Assembly (NCBI GenBank): GCA_046299555.1 | Contig: JBKBHS010000005.1 | Span: 1 to 64,000, forward strand | Source: CALKJP01 sp046299555 | GTDB taxonomy: Bacteria > Bacteroidota > Bacteroidia > JACCXN01 | DNA length: 64,000 nt | Direction: 5' to 3' | Shown here: positions 27,905 to 37,845 of the stretch, in pieces | Position numbering within the stretch: position 1 is the stretch's first letter | Layout: every line of letters starts with the position of its first letter | The notes under the pieces: model-generated | Seen by the model: only the letters and a program-made list of their open reading frames with translations | What the model was told of the DNA's origin: nothing | Database searches by the model: none | Made by a program: the position numbers and the translations under genes

Positions 27905-29257
27905 TTAGCTCATTTCTTTTTTAATCAAGTCAAGACCTTGACGAACTATTTTTTGTACATCAATTTTAGAAGTACAAACAAATTCGCATAATGCAAAATC
28001 TTCTTCGGCCACTTCGTAAATTCCAAGCTTTTCAATTAAATCAATATCTTCAACCAATATCGCTTTTAAAAGTTGAACCGGATAGATATCAAATGGAAAA
28101 ACTTTTTCATATTCACCTGATACAACAAATGCACGGTGTTCGCCATGTAAATTAGTATCTAAATTGTATTTTTTATTTGGCATTAACCATGAAAAGTATG
28201 CTCTGGAATTACTCAATTTATTTAATCCCGGCATTAACCATCCCATAAATTCATAGTAATTACCTTCAGGAATTATGGTAACTTGAGTATCATAAAATCC
28301 AAGATAACCATCAGGCGAAACTTTAGTTCCTGTTAATACATTGCCGGAAATATAACGACTGTTTAAAGCAATTGTATTATCTGCAATTATACTTTTAATT
28401 GATGACCCAATAATTGTTTTATAGTATTTTGGTGATTTAACTTGTGCTCCTGTTAAGGCAACTACACGAGTAGCATCAAATTTTCCTTGATTAAATAATC
28501 GCCCAATCAAGAGAACATCTTGCGGATACAAATACCAAACAATATCTCCTTTGTTAATTGGATCGATATGGTGTATTTGTACTCCTACATTTCCGGCCGG
28601 ATGCTTACCACTTATTTTATTTATTTGAACTCCTTTTGAATTTGTAAAAACTTTTGATGGTGTAGAATCAGCATTAATATTTAAATGCACTTTACCATTG
28701 GTAAGTTTAATAATTGCATCTAAACCTGTTTGAAAATCATCGCCATGGCTATGCACTATAAAATCATTATCCGGAGCTAAAGGATTGCTATCGAAGGCTG
28801 AAATAAAAATTGATTTAGGAACATCGTTAGGATTGGCCATAATAGCAAACGGACGCTGACGAATAAATGGCCAAGCTCCACTACTTAATAAAGTATCTAA
28901 AATTTCCTCCCTTGAAAGGTTTTTAGGATCAGCCTTTTTAAATTCTTTGTATTTAACTTCTTTATCAGCTAAAATTTTTATTTCTAAAATTTTTCTTTTT
29001 TCGCCTCGATTAATCTCAATAACTTCACCACTAATTGGTGCAGTTACTTTAATTTTATCGTTACTTTTATCGAAAAATAGCGGAGAACCGGCTTCAACTT
29101 TATCTCCAACAGCTACAGCCAATTTTGGCACTAAACCAAGAATATCAGGTGGTTTAATAGCTACTGTATCGGGGTGCTGGGCATGCACCATTACTTTTTC
29201 CGCCTCGCCCAAAAGGTTTATATTTAAACCCTTGGTAATTTTTACAAACTTAGACAT
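27905..29257 (-). CDS. nqrA: Na+-NQR subunit A
   Basis: A 450-residue peripheral, cytosolic subunit with a barrel-sandwich fold. It begins with KITKGLNINLLGEAEK, which matches the family start, followed by KPPDILGLVPKLAVAVGDKVEAG. Later conserved parts include FDATRVVALTGAQVKSP and YLGFYDTQVTIIPEG. It is the first gene of the operon, preceded by a good promoter at 29291-29319. A sodium pump is common in marine, intestinal and other Bacteroidota, and it energises sodium-coupled transport. Confidence 0.97.
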   Translation of the reverse strand: MSKFVKITKGLNINLLGEAEKVMVHAQHPDTVAIKPPDILGLVPKLAVAVGDKVEAGSPLFFDKSNDKIKVTAPISGEVIEINRGEKRKILEIKILADKEVKYKEFKKADPKNLSREEILDTLLSSGAWPFIRQRPFAIMANPNDVPKSIFISAFDSNPLAPDNDFIVHSHGDDFQTGLDAIIKLTNGKVHLNINADSTPSKVFTNSKGVQINKISGKHPAGNVGVQIHHIDPINKGDIVWYLYPQDVLLIGRLFNQGKFDATRVVALTGAQVKSPKYYKTIIGSSIKSIIADNTIALNSRYISGNVLTGTKVSPDGYLGFYDTQVTIIPEGNYYEFMGWLMPGLNKLSNSRAYFSWLMPNKKYNLDTNLHGEHRAFVVSGEYEKVFPFDIYPVQLLKAILVEDIDLIEKLGIYEVAEEDFALCEFVCTSKIDVQKIVRQGLDLIKKEMS

Positions 29258-29290
29258 TTTACAACTTTGTTAAGTTAGGGTAAGCAGGGG

Positions 29291-29319
29291 CAAAATTATA
29301 AATAACTTTTAACTGACAA
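29291..29319 (-). promoter_or_regulatory. Promoter of the nqr operon
   Basis: On the minus strand TTG (29319-29317) and TAATTTTG (29298-29291) are separated by 18 bases, matching the -33/-7 pattern of Bacteroidota. The predicted start point is about 25-30 bases before the nqrA ATG. The 171-base intergenic region also serves the divergent Plug gene. Confidence 0.6.
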
Positions 29320-29377
29320 CATTTTTAATATTTTTTTTTAAGTGCTCTTTAATTCAGTTAATAAACATCGGATTGCT

Positions 29378-29385
29378 TACCTTTG
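29378..29385 (+). promoter_or_regulatory. -7 box of the Plug gene promoter
   Basis: TACCTTTG matches TAnnTTTG exactly, 43 bases before the ATG of the Plug gene. No TTG is present at the expected -33 distance, so the site may be weak or need an activator. Confidence 0.35.
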
Positions 29386-29428
29386 TTCACAGTTTATATT
29401 ATGTATTTAATCGAAAAATAATTGCTTT

Positions 29429-30793
29429 ATGCAGATAAGATTTTTATTAATAATTATATGTTGTTTGTTATTTTTTGACTACTTAAAGGCTCAAAAAAAC
29501 AAAAATGATAAAAATAATATCCGTTTTATCGAAGGAAAAGAGAGTAAAAAAGAAATTGATAGCAGCGATTACTATAAATCGAATTATCTAAGATATGATA
29601 ACTTTGCCTATCAACCCGGAATTAAAAGTGTATTACTTACTTTAAAAACAGATGAACTACAGCCTCCCATAATACGTCTAAACAGTGATGACCAATTACT
29701 TTTACGTTTTGATGATTTAAGTGCCGAGTTTAAAAACCTAAGCTATACATTTATTCATTGCAATGCTGACTGGCAGCCATCTATACTTAGCGAAACAGAA
29801 TACATGCAGGGTTTTACTGAAAACTTTATTACAGATTACACCTTTTCGTTAAACACATTGCAAAAATTTATTCATTATCAAGTTGAATTCCCAAACAGCA
29901 ATACACAATTAACAAGAAGTGGCAATTACATCATTTTTGTATATCAAGACAACAATAAAGAAAAACCTATTCTTACTCGCAGGTTTATATTGTATGAAGA
30001 TAAAGTACAAATAACTCCACGTGTAAAGCGTCCAACCTTAACTCCTTATAGAAACTATAAACAAGAAATTGATTTTACAATTAATCACAGCGGATATCCT
30101 TTAATTAATCCTTATAGTGATTTAAAAGTAGTGCTAATGCAAAATTTCAGATGGGATAATGCCATAACTAATTTAAAACCACTGTTTATAAAAGGAGAAG
30201 AATTAATATATGATTATGAAGAAGAAAACTTATTTCCCGGAAATAATGAATTTAGAAATTTTGATATTAAAAGTTTGCGCTTTCAAACAGAAAGAATAAA
30301 CTATTATGTATTAAGCGATACAGCCAATCATGCTTATTTATTAACAGATGAAAAACGTTCTTACTCTCGTTATTCGACTATAAGAGATATTAACGGAAAT
30401 TATGTAGTACGTGTTCAAGAAGGAGCAGACAATAATCGTGATGCTGATTATGTTTGGGTGCATTTTAGATTAAGTATGCCGTTGCCATTAAGTAATGGAA
30501 ATTTATATGTTTTTGGTGCACTTACCGACTGGACATTTAAAGAAGAAGCTAAACTAAAATACGATGAACGCACAGAAACGTATTATACCTCTCTTTATTT
30601 AAAACAAGGTTATTATAACTATGTGTACACTTTTTTAGAAGATGGTAAAACTACCAGTGATGATGCAACCATAGAAGGTATGCATTTTGAAACCGAAAAT
30701 GATTATGGAATATTGGTATATCATCGTCCTCCCGGAAGATATTTTGACGAAGTGATTGCTTTTATTCGATTTAACTCAATGAATACCTTTTAG
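29429..30793 (+). CDS. Type IX secretion system Plug-family protein (DUF5103)
   Basis: A 454-residue secreted protein with signal peptide MQIRFLLIIICCLLFFDYLKAQ. It matches the T9SS plug family, formerly DUF5103: an N-terminal beta domain at about 55-165 with IRLNSDDQLLLRFDDL and FIHCNADWQPS, followed by a second domain ending in QEGADNNRDADYVWVHF and a C-terminal part with LYVFGALTDW, which looks like a carbohydrate-binding-module-like beta fold. Plug seals the periplasmic side of the SprA/Sov translocon while no cargo is bound. The gene stands alone upstream of queA, as T9SS genes are typically scattered. It supports the presence of T9SS, as does the cargo protein at 37.8-40.1 kb. Confidence 0.88.
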   Translation: MQIRFLLIIICCLLFFDYLKAQKNKNDKNNIRFIEGKESKKEIDSSDYYKSNYLRYDNFAYQPGIKSVLLTLKTDELQPPIIRLNSDDQLLLRFDDLSAEFKNLSYTFIHCNADWQPSILSETEYMQGFTENFITDYTFSLNTLQKFIHYQVEFPNSNTQLTRSGNYIIFVYQDNNKEKPILTRRFILYEDKVQITPRVKRPTLTPYRNYKQEIDFTINHSGYPLINPYSDLKVVLMQNFRWDNAITNLKPLFIKGEELIYDYEEENLFPGNNEFRNFDIKSLRFQTERINYYVLSDTANHAYLLTDEKRSYSRYSTIRDINGNYVVRVQEGADNNRDADYVWVHFRLSMPLPLSNGNLYVFGALTDWTFKEEAKLKYDERTETYYTSLYLKQGYYNYVYTFLEDGKTTSDDATIEGMHFETENDYGILVYHRPPGRYFDEVIAFIRFNSMNTF

Positions 30794-30871
30794 TTTTGAA
30801 ACATCGCATAAAATTAAATTTTACTAAACATCAAAATTATTCAAGTCTTAATTTGAATTTTGCAATTAGAA

Positions 30872-32053
30872 ATGCTTTTACCCTCTCAAATAAATATACA
30901 GGATTTTGATTATAACCTGCCTGATGAAAAAATAGCTTTGTTTCCTGTCGAACCTAGAGATAGTTCCAAACTATTGAAATTTGAACAGAACAAAATTTCA
31001 CATCATCACTTTACAGAAATTTCAAATTTACTACCAACCAATAGTTTGCTGGTGTTTAATCAAACACGTGTTATACAGGCCCGATTAAAAATTTTTAAAG
31101 AAAGTGGAGCTGCCATAGAAATTCTTTTGCTTGACCCGATATTCCCATCATCGCAAGTTTTATTTACCATGGGGGCAACTCATGAAGTACACTGGCAGTG
31201 TATGGTTGGCAACAAAAAACGCTGGAAAGAAAATGAAATCATTCAATGGAATAATATTTTATTTTCATGGATTGACCGTGAAAAAAACATTGTAAGTATT
31301 ACCTGGAATGACACTCGCGTATTTGCAGAACTATTGGCTGAAATTGGCAATATGCCTATTCCGCCATATTTAAAACGAGAAGCAGTTGCTAAAGATAAAG
31401 AAGTCTATCAAACCGTTTATGCACAAAACGATGGCTCTGTAGCTGCTCCCACCGCAGGATTACACTTTACCGAAGATGTTCTACAAAAACTGGAAGAAAA
31501 TAATATAAAAAAAGAATTTATCACTTTGCATGTTGGAGCAGGAACCTTTAAACCCGTAAGTTCAGAAAATGCATTGGAACATGAAATGCATGCAGAAAAA
31601 ATGTTTTTTACCAAACAAAATATACTTCACTTGTTGCAGCATAACGGACCAGTAATTCCGGTTGGAACAACCAGCATGCGAAGCTTGGAAAGCCTTTACT
31701 GGTTTGGTGTTGGAATATTAGATAAACGTTTAAATGAATTTACTATTCCTCAATATTTCCCCTACGAAAAAGAATGCAATTTTACTTTACAAGAATCTTT
31801 GCAGGCTGTAATTGATTATATGACAAGCAAGCAATTGGAAAATATAGAAGGTATTACCTCTATTTACATTGTTCCGGGATATCAATTCAGAATTTGCAAA
31901 GGAATAATTACTAATTTTCATCAACCACGCTCTACCTTGCTTTTATTAATTTCTGCACTTATTGGCGATAATTGGAAAAAGGTATATCAAGAAGCTTTAA
32001 ATATGGATTATCGCTTTTTAAGTTATGGCGATAGTTCTTTACTTTTACCATAA
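30872..32053 (+). CDS. queA: tRNA preQ1(34) S-adenosylmethionine ribosyltransferase-isomerase (QueA)
   Basis: QueA transfers and rearranges the ribosyl part of SAM onto preQ1 in tRNA to give epoxyqueuosine. The protein has about 393 residues and begins MLLPSQINIQDFDYNLPDEK. An in-frame TTG at 30860 would add four residues, but the ATG at 30872 is preferred. Conserved motifs are FPVEPRDSSKLL, FNQTRVIQARL, SVAAPTAGLHFT and ITNFHQPRSTLLLLISA. The 17-base gap to the phosphoesterase gene suggests co-transcription. Confidence 0.96.
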   Translation: MLLPSQINIQDFDYNLPDEKIALFPVEPRDSSKLLKFEQNKISHHHFTEISNLLPTNSLLVFNQTRVIQARLKIFKESGAAIEILLLDPIFPSSQVLFTMGATHEVHWQCMVGNKKRWKENEIIQWNNILFSWIDREKNIVSITWNDTRVFAELLAEIGNMPIPPYLKREAVAKDKEVYQTVYAQNDGSVAAPTAGLHFTEDVLQKLEENNIKKEFITLHVGAGTFKPVSSENALEHEMHAEKMFFTKQNILHLLQHNGPVIPVGTTSMRSLESLYWFGVGILDKRLNEFTIPQYFPYEKECNFTLQESLQAVIDYMTSKQLENIEGITSIYIVPGYQFRICKGIITNFHQPRSTLLLLISALIGDNWKKVYQEALNMDYRFLSYGDSSLLLP

Positions 32054-32070
32054 AATATTTTTAACTGAAA

Positions 32071-32574
32071 TTGACACGTATTGCTCTTATATCCGATACC
32101 CATGGCTATTTAGACCCAAAGCTTTTTAAATATATCGAAAGCTGCGATGAAATATGGCATGCGGGCGATATTGGCTCTTTAGAAGTAACAGATAAACTAT
32201 CCGAAATAAAACCTGTAAAAGCAGTATATGGCAATATTGATGGACATGAAATAAGAAGTGTACATCCAAAAGTGCAGTATTTTAAATGCGAAGAAATGTG
32301 GATACTTATTACCCATATTGGAGGATATCCAGGAAAATATGCACCCGATGTTAGAACATTAATTGCAGAAAAAAAACCACATATTTTTATTTGCGGCCAC
32401 TCGCATATTTTAAAAGTAATGTTTGATAAAAAAAATAATCTCCTGCATATGAATCCCGGAGCTTGTGGGAATCATGGATTTCATAAAATAAAAACATTGC
32501 TTCGTTTTACCATCGATAAAGACAAAGTTAAAGACCTCGAAGTAATTGAATTAGGGCATAGAAATATTCTCTAA
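32071..32574 (+). CDS. YfcE/MJ0936-type metallophosphoesterase
   Basis: A 167-residue calcineurin-like phosphoesterase with the complete metal-binding set: SDTHGYLD (D-x-H), HAGDIGS (GD), YGNIDG (GN-D), THIGGYPG and CGHSHI (GHxH). Members hydrolyse small phosphodiesters in vitro; the natural substrate is usually unknown. The start is a TTG at 32071, the only reasonable one because the motif SDTHG begins eight residues later. It lies 17 bases after queA and upstream of the MATE gene. Confidence 0.92.
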   Translation: MTRIALISDTHGYLDPKLFKYIESCDEIWHAGDIGSLEVTDKLSEIKPVKAVYGNIDGHEIRSVHPKVQYFKCEEMWILITHIGGYPGKYAPDVRTLIAEKKPHIFICGHSHILKVMFDKKNNLLHMNPGACGNHGFHKIKTLLRFTIDKDKVKDLEVIELGHRNIL

Positions 32575-32618
32575 TAATAGCAGATTAATGATTGCAAGAG
32601 CCTATCTTTGCACGCTCT

Positions 32619-33977
32619 ATGCTCAGCTATAAAAAACATATTCGCGAAACTTTTCTTTTGGCCTACCCTGTTTGCTTAGGTCAATTAGGGCATGTAATGG
32701 TAGGTGTTGCCGATAGTTTAATGGTGGGCAATTATGGTGGAGAAAACAGTGAGATTGGAACTTTATCACTTGCAGCAGCTTCACTGGCAAATGCACTAAT
32801 TCATATAATTTTAGTTTTAGGTATTGGTATTTCATATGGCGCTACTCCTTTAATTGCCGCTGCCGACAGTAAAAACGAAACAAAAGAAATTGCAGATTTG
32901 CTAAGAAATTCCATTTTACTCTGTTTAATAACAGGATTTATTATATCCATATCATTATATTTTTCATCACCATTGCTCAAGCACTTTAATCAACCTGAAA
33001 ATGTTGTTGAATTGGCCATTCCGTATTTTAATATCATGGTATTTTCAATGTTTCCACTCATGATATTTTTAGCATGTAAGCAATTTGCCGAAGGATTATC
33101 CGATACCAAAACAGCCATGTATATAAGCATTGGAGCTAACTTATTAAATGTATTTTTAAACTATTTGTTTATTTACGGCAACTGGGGGTTTAAAGAAATG
33201 GGATTAAATGGAGCCGGCTGGGCTTCGTTCATTGCACGCGTAGTAATGGCTCTAAGCATGGGTTGGTATGTATATAAAGCATCAAAATTTAAAGCTTATC
33301 ATGATGGATTCAAATTATTAAATTTTGAGTGGAAAAAAGTAGGAGAAATTTTTAAAGTTGGCTTACCGGTAGGTTTACAATTTACATTCGAAGTTAGCGC
33401 ATTTGCCATTGCAGCAGTAATGATTGGCTGGATAAGTGCTGAAGACTTGGCAGCACATCAAATAGCATTAAGTTTAGCATCATTAACGTATATGTTTGCC
33501 AGTGGGCTATCAGCAGCTGCATCGGTAAGAGTAGGTAACTTTTATGGCGTTAAAAATTATAGTGATTTGCGTAAAGCCGGAAACACAGCGCTAATAATGG
33601 TTTTAGCTTTTATGGGCACAATGGCTTTGTTATTTGTTGCATTCAATAATTTTCTCCCAACACTATTCAATAAAAACGAAAACGTTTTATTGATAGCCTC
33701 TAATCTATTGCTAATAGCTGCATTATTTCAACTATCAGATGGTTCGCAAGTGGTGGGGCAAGGTTTATTAAGAGGCATGGCCGATGTAAAAGTACCTACC
33801 ATTTTTGCCTTTGTTGCTTATTGGATAATTGGATTACCCGTAGGTTGGTTACTGGGTTTTAAATTTAACTTAGGCTCTTCGGGTATTTGGTATGGATTAT
33901 CTATGGGATTAACTGCTGCAACCATTTTAAACTTTATAAGATTTTATCACAAAACTAATATCCATCAAAAGCTTTGA
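32619..33977 (+). CDS. MATE-family multidrug/cation efflux transporter
   Basis: A 452-residue membrane protein with twelve hydrophobic segments in two homologous halves, typical of the NorM branch of MATE. It begins MLSYKKHIRETFLLAYPVCL; a TTG at 32592 would add nine residues but I chose the ATG at 32619. Characteristic segments are VMVGVADSLMVG, FAEGLSDTKTAMY and GLQFTFEVSAFAIAAVMIGW. MATE pumps export drugs or metabolites in exchange for Na+ or H+; a Na+ exchanger would fit the sodium pump in this genome, but this is not shown. Substrate unknown. Confidence 0.93.
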   Translation: MLSYKKHIRETFLLAYPVCLGQLGHVMVGVADSLMVGNYGGENSEIGTLSLAAASLANALIHIILVLGIGISYGATPLIAAADSKNETKEIADLLRNSILLCLITGFIISISLYFSSPLLKHFNQPENVVELAIPYFNIMVFSMFPLMIFLACKQFAEGLSDTKTAMYISIGANLLNVFLNYLFIYGNWGFKEMGLNGAGWASFIARVVMALSMGWYVYKASKFKAYHDGFKLLNFEWKKVGEIFKVGLPVGLQFTFEVSAFAIAAVMIGWISAEDLAAHQIALSLASLTYMFASGLSAAASVRVGNFYGVKNYSDLRKAGNTALIMVLAFMGTMALLFVAFNNFLPTLFNKNENVLLIASNLLLIAALFQLSDGSQVVGQGLLRGMADVKVPTIFAFVAYWIIGLPVGWLLGFKFNLGSSGIWYGLSMGLTAATILNFIRFYHKTNIHQKL

Positions 33978-34023
33978 TATTCTTTTTACTAAATTCGTAG
34001 GATAAATTATTTCCCCCAGTTTT

Positions 34024-36930
34024 ATGTTACGATTAAAATTTCAATTTTTTCTTGTTTGCTTTTTTTACTCTTTAGTAATTTCAGTTAAAGCTCAACAAGC
34101 CACAACATTTCCGAATGATCCTATTCAAGTTAAACATTACACTTTAAAAAACGGATTACAAGTATATCTTTCAGAAAATCACGACCAACCTAAAATATTC
34201 GGAATGGTAGCCGTTAGAGCCGGAGGTAAACACGACCCGGCCGATGCTACAGGCATTGCGCATTACTTAGAGCATATGCTTTTTAAAGGTACCGATAAAT
34301 TAGGAACAACCAATTTTAAAGAAGAAAAAATTTATCTCGACAGTATTAGTCAATTATATGAAGAATTAGGAAAAACAAAAGATGCCAAATTGCGTCAAGA
34401 CATACAAAAAGAAATTAACAGAATTTCTGTAACAGCTGCAAAATACGCCATCCCCAACGAAATGGATCGCATGCTCGCTGAAATTGGCGGAAATGATGTT
34501 AATGCTTTTACTACCGAAGAACACACAGCCTATTTCAATACTTTCCCATCGCACGAAATTGAAAAGTGGCTCGACATATATGCCCATCGTTTTGAAAACC
34601 CTGTGTTTCGTTTGTTTCAATCAGAATTAGAAACGGTGTATGAAGAAAAAAACCGTAGCAACGATAACACCTTTGGAATGGTATATGAAGAGTTTATGAA
34701 AAACTTTTATAAAAAACATCCTTACGGGCAACAAACCATTTTAGGTACTACCGAACATCTTAAAAACCCTTCTTTAAAAAAGATGTATGAATATTATAAT
34801 ACCTACTATGTAGCCAATAACATGGCCTTGTTTTTATCAGGCGATTTTAATGCGGATGAAGTAATTAAATATATTGAAGCGCGTTTTTCAAACTGGAGAA
34901 GTGCACCGGTTCCCGCATTCCCCAAATATGAAGAAGCCCCTTTTAAAGGTAGAGAAAAAGTAACCGTAAAAATGACTCCCGTAAAAGCCGAAATCTTAGG
35001 CTTTAGAACAGTTCCTCATAATCATAAAGATAATGCAGCACTTGATTTGATGTGTAATTTATTATCCAATCCTGAACAATCCGGATTGATAGATCGCTTA
35101 ACCGCAGATGGTAAATTACTAATGGCCTATGTATTGCCGCTAACATACAACGACCATGGTGGAGTAATGATTGCTATAGTTCCGAAAATATTTGGACAAT
35201 CTATTGCCAAAGCAGAAGCCTTAGTTTGGAATGAAATCAATAAAATTAAAAAGGGAAATTTTGATGATAGCTTGTTAGAAGCAGCCAAAATTAACATGCT
35301 CAAATCTCAAAAAAAAGAATGGGAAAATAATGAAGAACGCGTTATACAAATGCTCGAATCATTTTCGCAAGGTATTTCATGGGGCGATTACCTTAAAAAT
35401 ATTGAAGCTCTAAATTCTGTTAAAAAAGAAGATGTCATTCGAGTTGCCAATACCTATTTAGGTGAAAACTATTTGGCATTTATTTCTAAAATGGGTTTTC
35501 CTAAAAAAGAAAAACTTCCCAAACCCGTCTTTATTCCTGTAGTTCCTGAAAAAGAAGCCTTCTCAGAATTTTATTTGAATTGGAAAAACAAGCAATACGA
35601 ATCGCAAAAAAAAGAAACACCTATACAAGATTATAAAATTTCAATTACATCTGTTCAAGGAAGAGTTACTTTAAAACGTACCGAAAATCCATTCAACAAT
35701 ATTTTTTCAACTACCATACGCTATGGTATTGGATACTATGATATTCCTGAATTAAAATATGCCGCACAATATTTTAACATGATAGGCAACAATAAAATGA
35801 GCAATGATGAATTAAGAAAAAGAATGTATGCCTTAGGTTGTTCTTATAATTTTACATGTACCGAAAATGAATTTATTGTTTCTATTGAGGGTTTGGAAAG
35901 CAATCTCGAAGAAGCTTTAAAACTTATAAACCAACTGATACAGCAGCCTAAACCAGAGAAGCAAAAAGATAAAAAACTCATCGAAAATATTTTTGCTGAA
36001 CATAAAATTATGAGTCGCGAGCCTAATTATGTATCGCAAGGATTACAGGAATATGTATTATATGGTGAAAAATCAAACTTTTTAAATACTCTAGATAAAA
36101 AACAAATAAAATCTTTGAATGGACAAACACTTCTTGCAAAAGCTAAAGAAGCATTTAATTATGAAGTAACCATTCATTATGTTGGACAACGATCTATAAT
36201 TGATGTAAAAGAATCATTTGCCGAAAATTTTAAATTTAATAATGAGCTTTTACCTAAAAAAGGTACCATTGTTAGAGAACAAAAGAAATATAATGATAAT
36301 CAGATTTTTCTGGTAAATAAAAAAGGAGCTATGCAAAGCCAGATTAACTTTAATATTGAAGGGGATGTATTGGATTTATCTAAAGTACCTGTAATTGATG
36401 CCTTTAATCAGTATTTTGGAAATGATATGTCGAGCTTGGTTTTTCAGGAAATTCGCGAATTTCGTTCGCTGGCATATAGCGCTTATGGCCGATACAATGT
36501 TGCACCATTAAAAGGTAAAAACAATAGCTTTAATGCTTACATTGGTTGCCAAGCCGACAAAACAGAAGAAGCCTTGGACGCTATGATGAATCTTATTCGT
36601 AATATGCCTGAAAAACCCGAACGAATGGAAGGAATTAAATCTTCATTAGTACAATCGGCACAAACCACACGTCCTGAATTCAGGAATGTAATAAGCTATG
36701 TAGAACGTTGGAACGACAAAGGTTATACTGAAAACCCATATAAATTAAAAATTCCTGCGTATAAAAATTTAGAATTTAAAGATTTAGTAAACTTTTATCA
36801 AGAACATATAAAAAATAAACCGGTAGTAATTACAATTGTAAGCGATAAGAAAAAACTGAATTTAAAATCGATTGAAAAGTTTGGTAAAATTCAAGAACTA
36901 AAAGAAAAAGACTTGTTTAAATTGCATTAA
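34024..36930 (+). CDS. M16-family zinc metalloprotease, secreted
   Basis: A 968-residue insulinase-like peptidase with signal peptide MLRLKFQFFLVCFFYSLVISVKAQ. The zinc motif HxxEH is present as HYLEH at residues 80-84, with the third ligand in ELETVYEEKNR near 201-208. The length corresponds to two M16 pairs fused in one chain, so a single-chain clam-shell enzyme is expected. A second, inactive half follows from about residue 545 with the substrate-positioning segment EIREFRSLAYSAYGRY. It is expected in the periplasm and degrades peptides too large for transport. Its stop codon directly abuts the stop of the convergent gene. Confidence 0.93.
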   Translation: MLRLKFQFFLVCFFYSLVISVKAQQATTFPNDPIQVKHYTLKNGLQVYLSENHDQPKIFGMVAVRAGGKHDPADATGIAHYLEHMLFKGTDKLGTTNFKEEKIYLDSISQLYEELGKTKDAKLRQDIQKEINRISVTAAKYAIPNEMDRMLAEIGGNDVNAFTTEEHTAYFNTFPSHEIEKWLDIYAHRFENPVFRLFQSELETVYEEKNRSNDNTFGMVYEEFMKNFYKKHPYGQQTILGTTEHLKNPSLKKMYEYYNTYYVANNMALFLSGDFNADEVIKYIEARFSNWRSAPVPAFPKYEEAPFKGREKVTVKMTPVKAEILGFRTVPHNHKDNAALDLMCNLLSNPEQSGLIDRLTADGKLLMAYVLPLTYNDHGGVMIAIVPKIFGQSIAKAEALVWNEINKIKKGNFDDSLLEAAKINMLKSQKKEWENNEERVIQMLESFSQGISWGDYLKNIEALNSVKKEDVIRVANTYLGENYLAFISKMGFPKKEKLPKPVFIPVVPEKEAFSEFYLNWKNKQYESQKKETPIQDYKISITSVQGRVTLKRTENPFNNIFSTTIRYGIGYYDIPELKYAAQYFNMIGNNKMSNDELRKRMYALGCSYNFTCTENEFIVSIEGLESNLEEALKLINQLIQQPKPEKQKDKKLIENIFAEHKIMSREPNYVSQGLQEYVLYGEKSNFLNTLDKKQIKSLNGQTLLAKAKEAFNYEVTIHYVGQRSIIDVKESFAENFKFNNELLPKKGTIVREQKKYNDNQIFLVNKKGAMQSQINFNIEGDVLDLSKVPVIDAFNQYFGNDMSSLVFQEIREFRSLAYSAYGRYNVAPLKGKNNSFNAYIGCQADKTEEALDAMMNLIRNMPEKPERMEGIKSSLVQSAQTTRPEFRNVISYVERWNDKGYTENPYKLKIPAYKNLEFKDLVNFYQEHIKNKPVVITIVSDKKKLNLKSIEKFGKIQELKEKDLFKLH

Positions 36931-37641
36931 TTACTTCAAAAAAAGCATAAGTGCCAGCCAGTATTCCTGATGATTGGGGTTTTCATCCCATAAAGCACTA
37001 GAGCCATGCTTGCCTTCGCCTTTAGGAACAAAATGCGTTATTTCCCCGGTCGTATTTTCAGAAATTAATTTCTTTACTCCTTCACTTTCCTTTTTAGATG
37101 AGGTAATAAATGTTGGAACATTAATTTTTGAAGTATAATCGGCTATCTTGATTTCTGAACCAAAATATTCACCCGGACTAAATGCAATTACTTTAGCTAT
37201 TTTATTATTATTGGCAGCTATTTTAAGCGCCAATGATGCAGAATAAGAGCTACCTAAAATTATCATTGGCTTATTGGTTTGCTGATATACATAATCAATA
37301 GCTGTAAGCATATCCTGTTCAGCATCTAAGTAGTTGGTGGCTTTGTTTCTAGACAATGCTACTTCAGCCGTTTCATTTTTAATTCCTTTTACCTCTTTGC
37401 CCGAGCGTAAATCAACTGCCAGGCAATTGAAGCCCATTTTATTTAGTTTTAAAGCAGTTTCTTTATACTCTCCCCTGCTATAGCGTGCTTGATGAAAAAG
37501 TATTATAAACTGCTTGGAAGTATCGGAAGCATATAAATCAGCTGTAACAGGCACACCGTCTTTACCAACAATAAAAAAGGTGGTTTGAGCATTTGCACGA
37601 AATGAAAAGAAGAGAATTAAAATTGAAAAAATAAGCTTCAT
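36931..37641 (-). CDS. Secreted alpha/beta hydrolase
   Basis: A hydrolase of about 236 residues. The frame starts at an ATG at 37665, but the ATG at 37641 gives a proper signal peptide (MKLIFSILILFFSFRANAQ). The alpha/beta-hydrolase order is visible: FIILFHQARYSRGEYKE (oxyanion region), nucleophile elbow GSSYSA with Ser, an acidic segment after NVPTFITSSKKES, and the likely catalytic His in KGEGKHGSSAL. Family members are esterases or dienelactone-hydrolase-like; substrate unknown. The gene is convergent with the M16 protease gene with zero bases between stop codons. Confidence 0.82.
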   Translation of the reverse strand: MKLIFSILILFFSFRANAQTTFFIVGKDGVPVTADLYASDTSKQFIILFHQARYSRGEYKETALKLNKMGFNCLAVDLRSGKEVKGIKNETAEVALSRNKATNYLDAEQDMLTAIDYVYQQTNKPMIILGSSYSASLALKIAANNNKIAKVIAFSPGEYFGSEIKIADYTSKINVPTFITSSKKESEGVKKLISENTTGEITHFVPKGEGKHGSSALWDENPNHQEYWLALMLFLK

Positions 37642-37845
37642 TAATTTATCCGATATCCTAAACATTCGCTAAACTAACTGTACATTCTTTTTACTAATAA
37701 TAACATGGATTTAAATATTGGTATCAATAACAATTCTTTCCTGCTTACTTAGCATAACGTTTTTCGGACAGCTTTAACTTCTATGGCAATAGCTTCAATC
37801 TTGCCATAAAGCAAATTTACACAAAATCAGACCTTATTTAATAAA

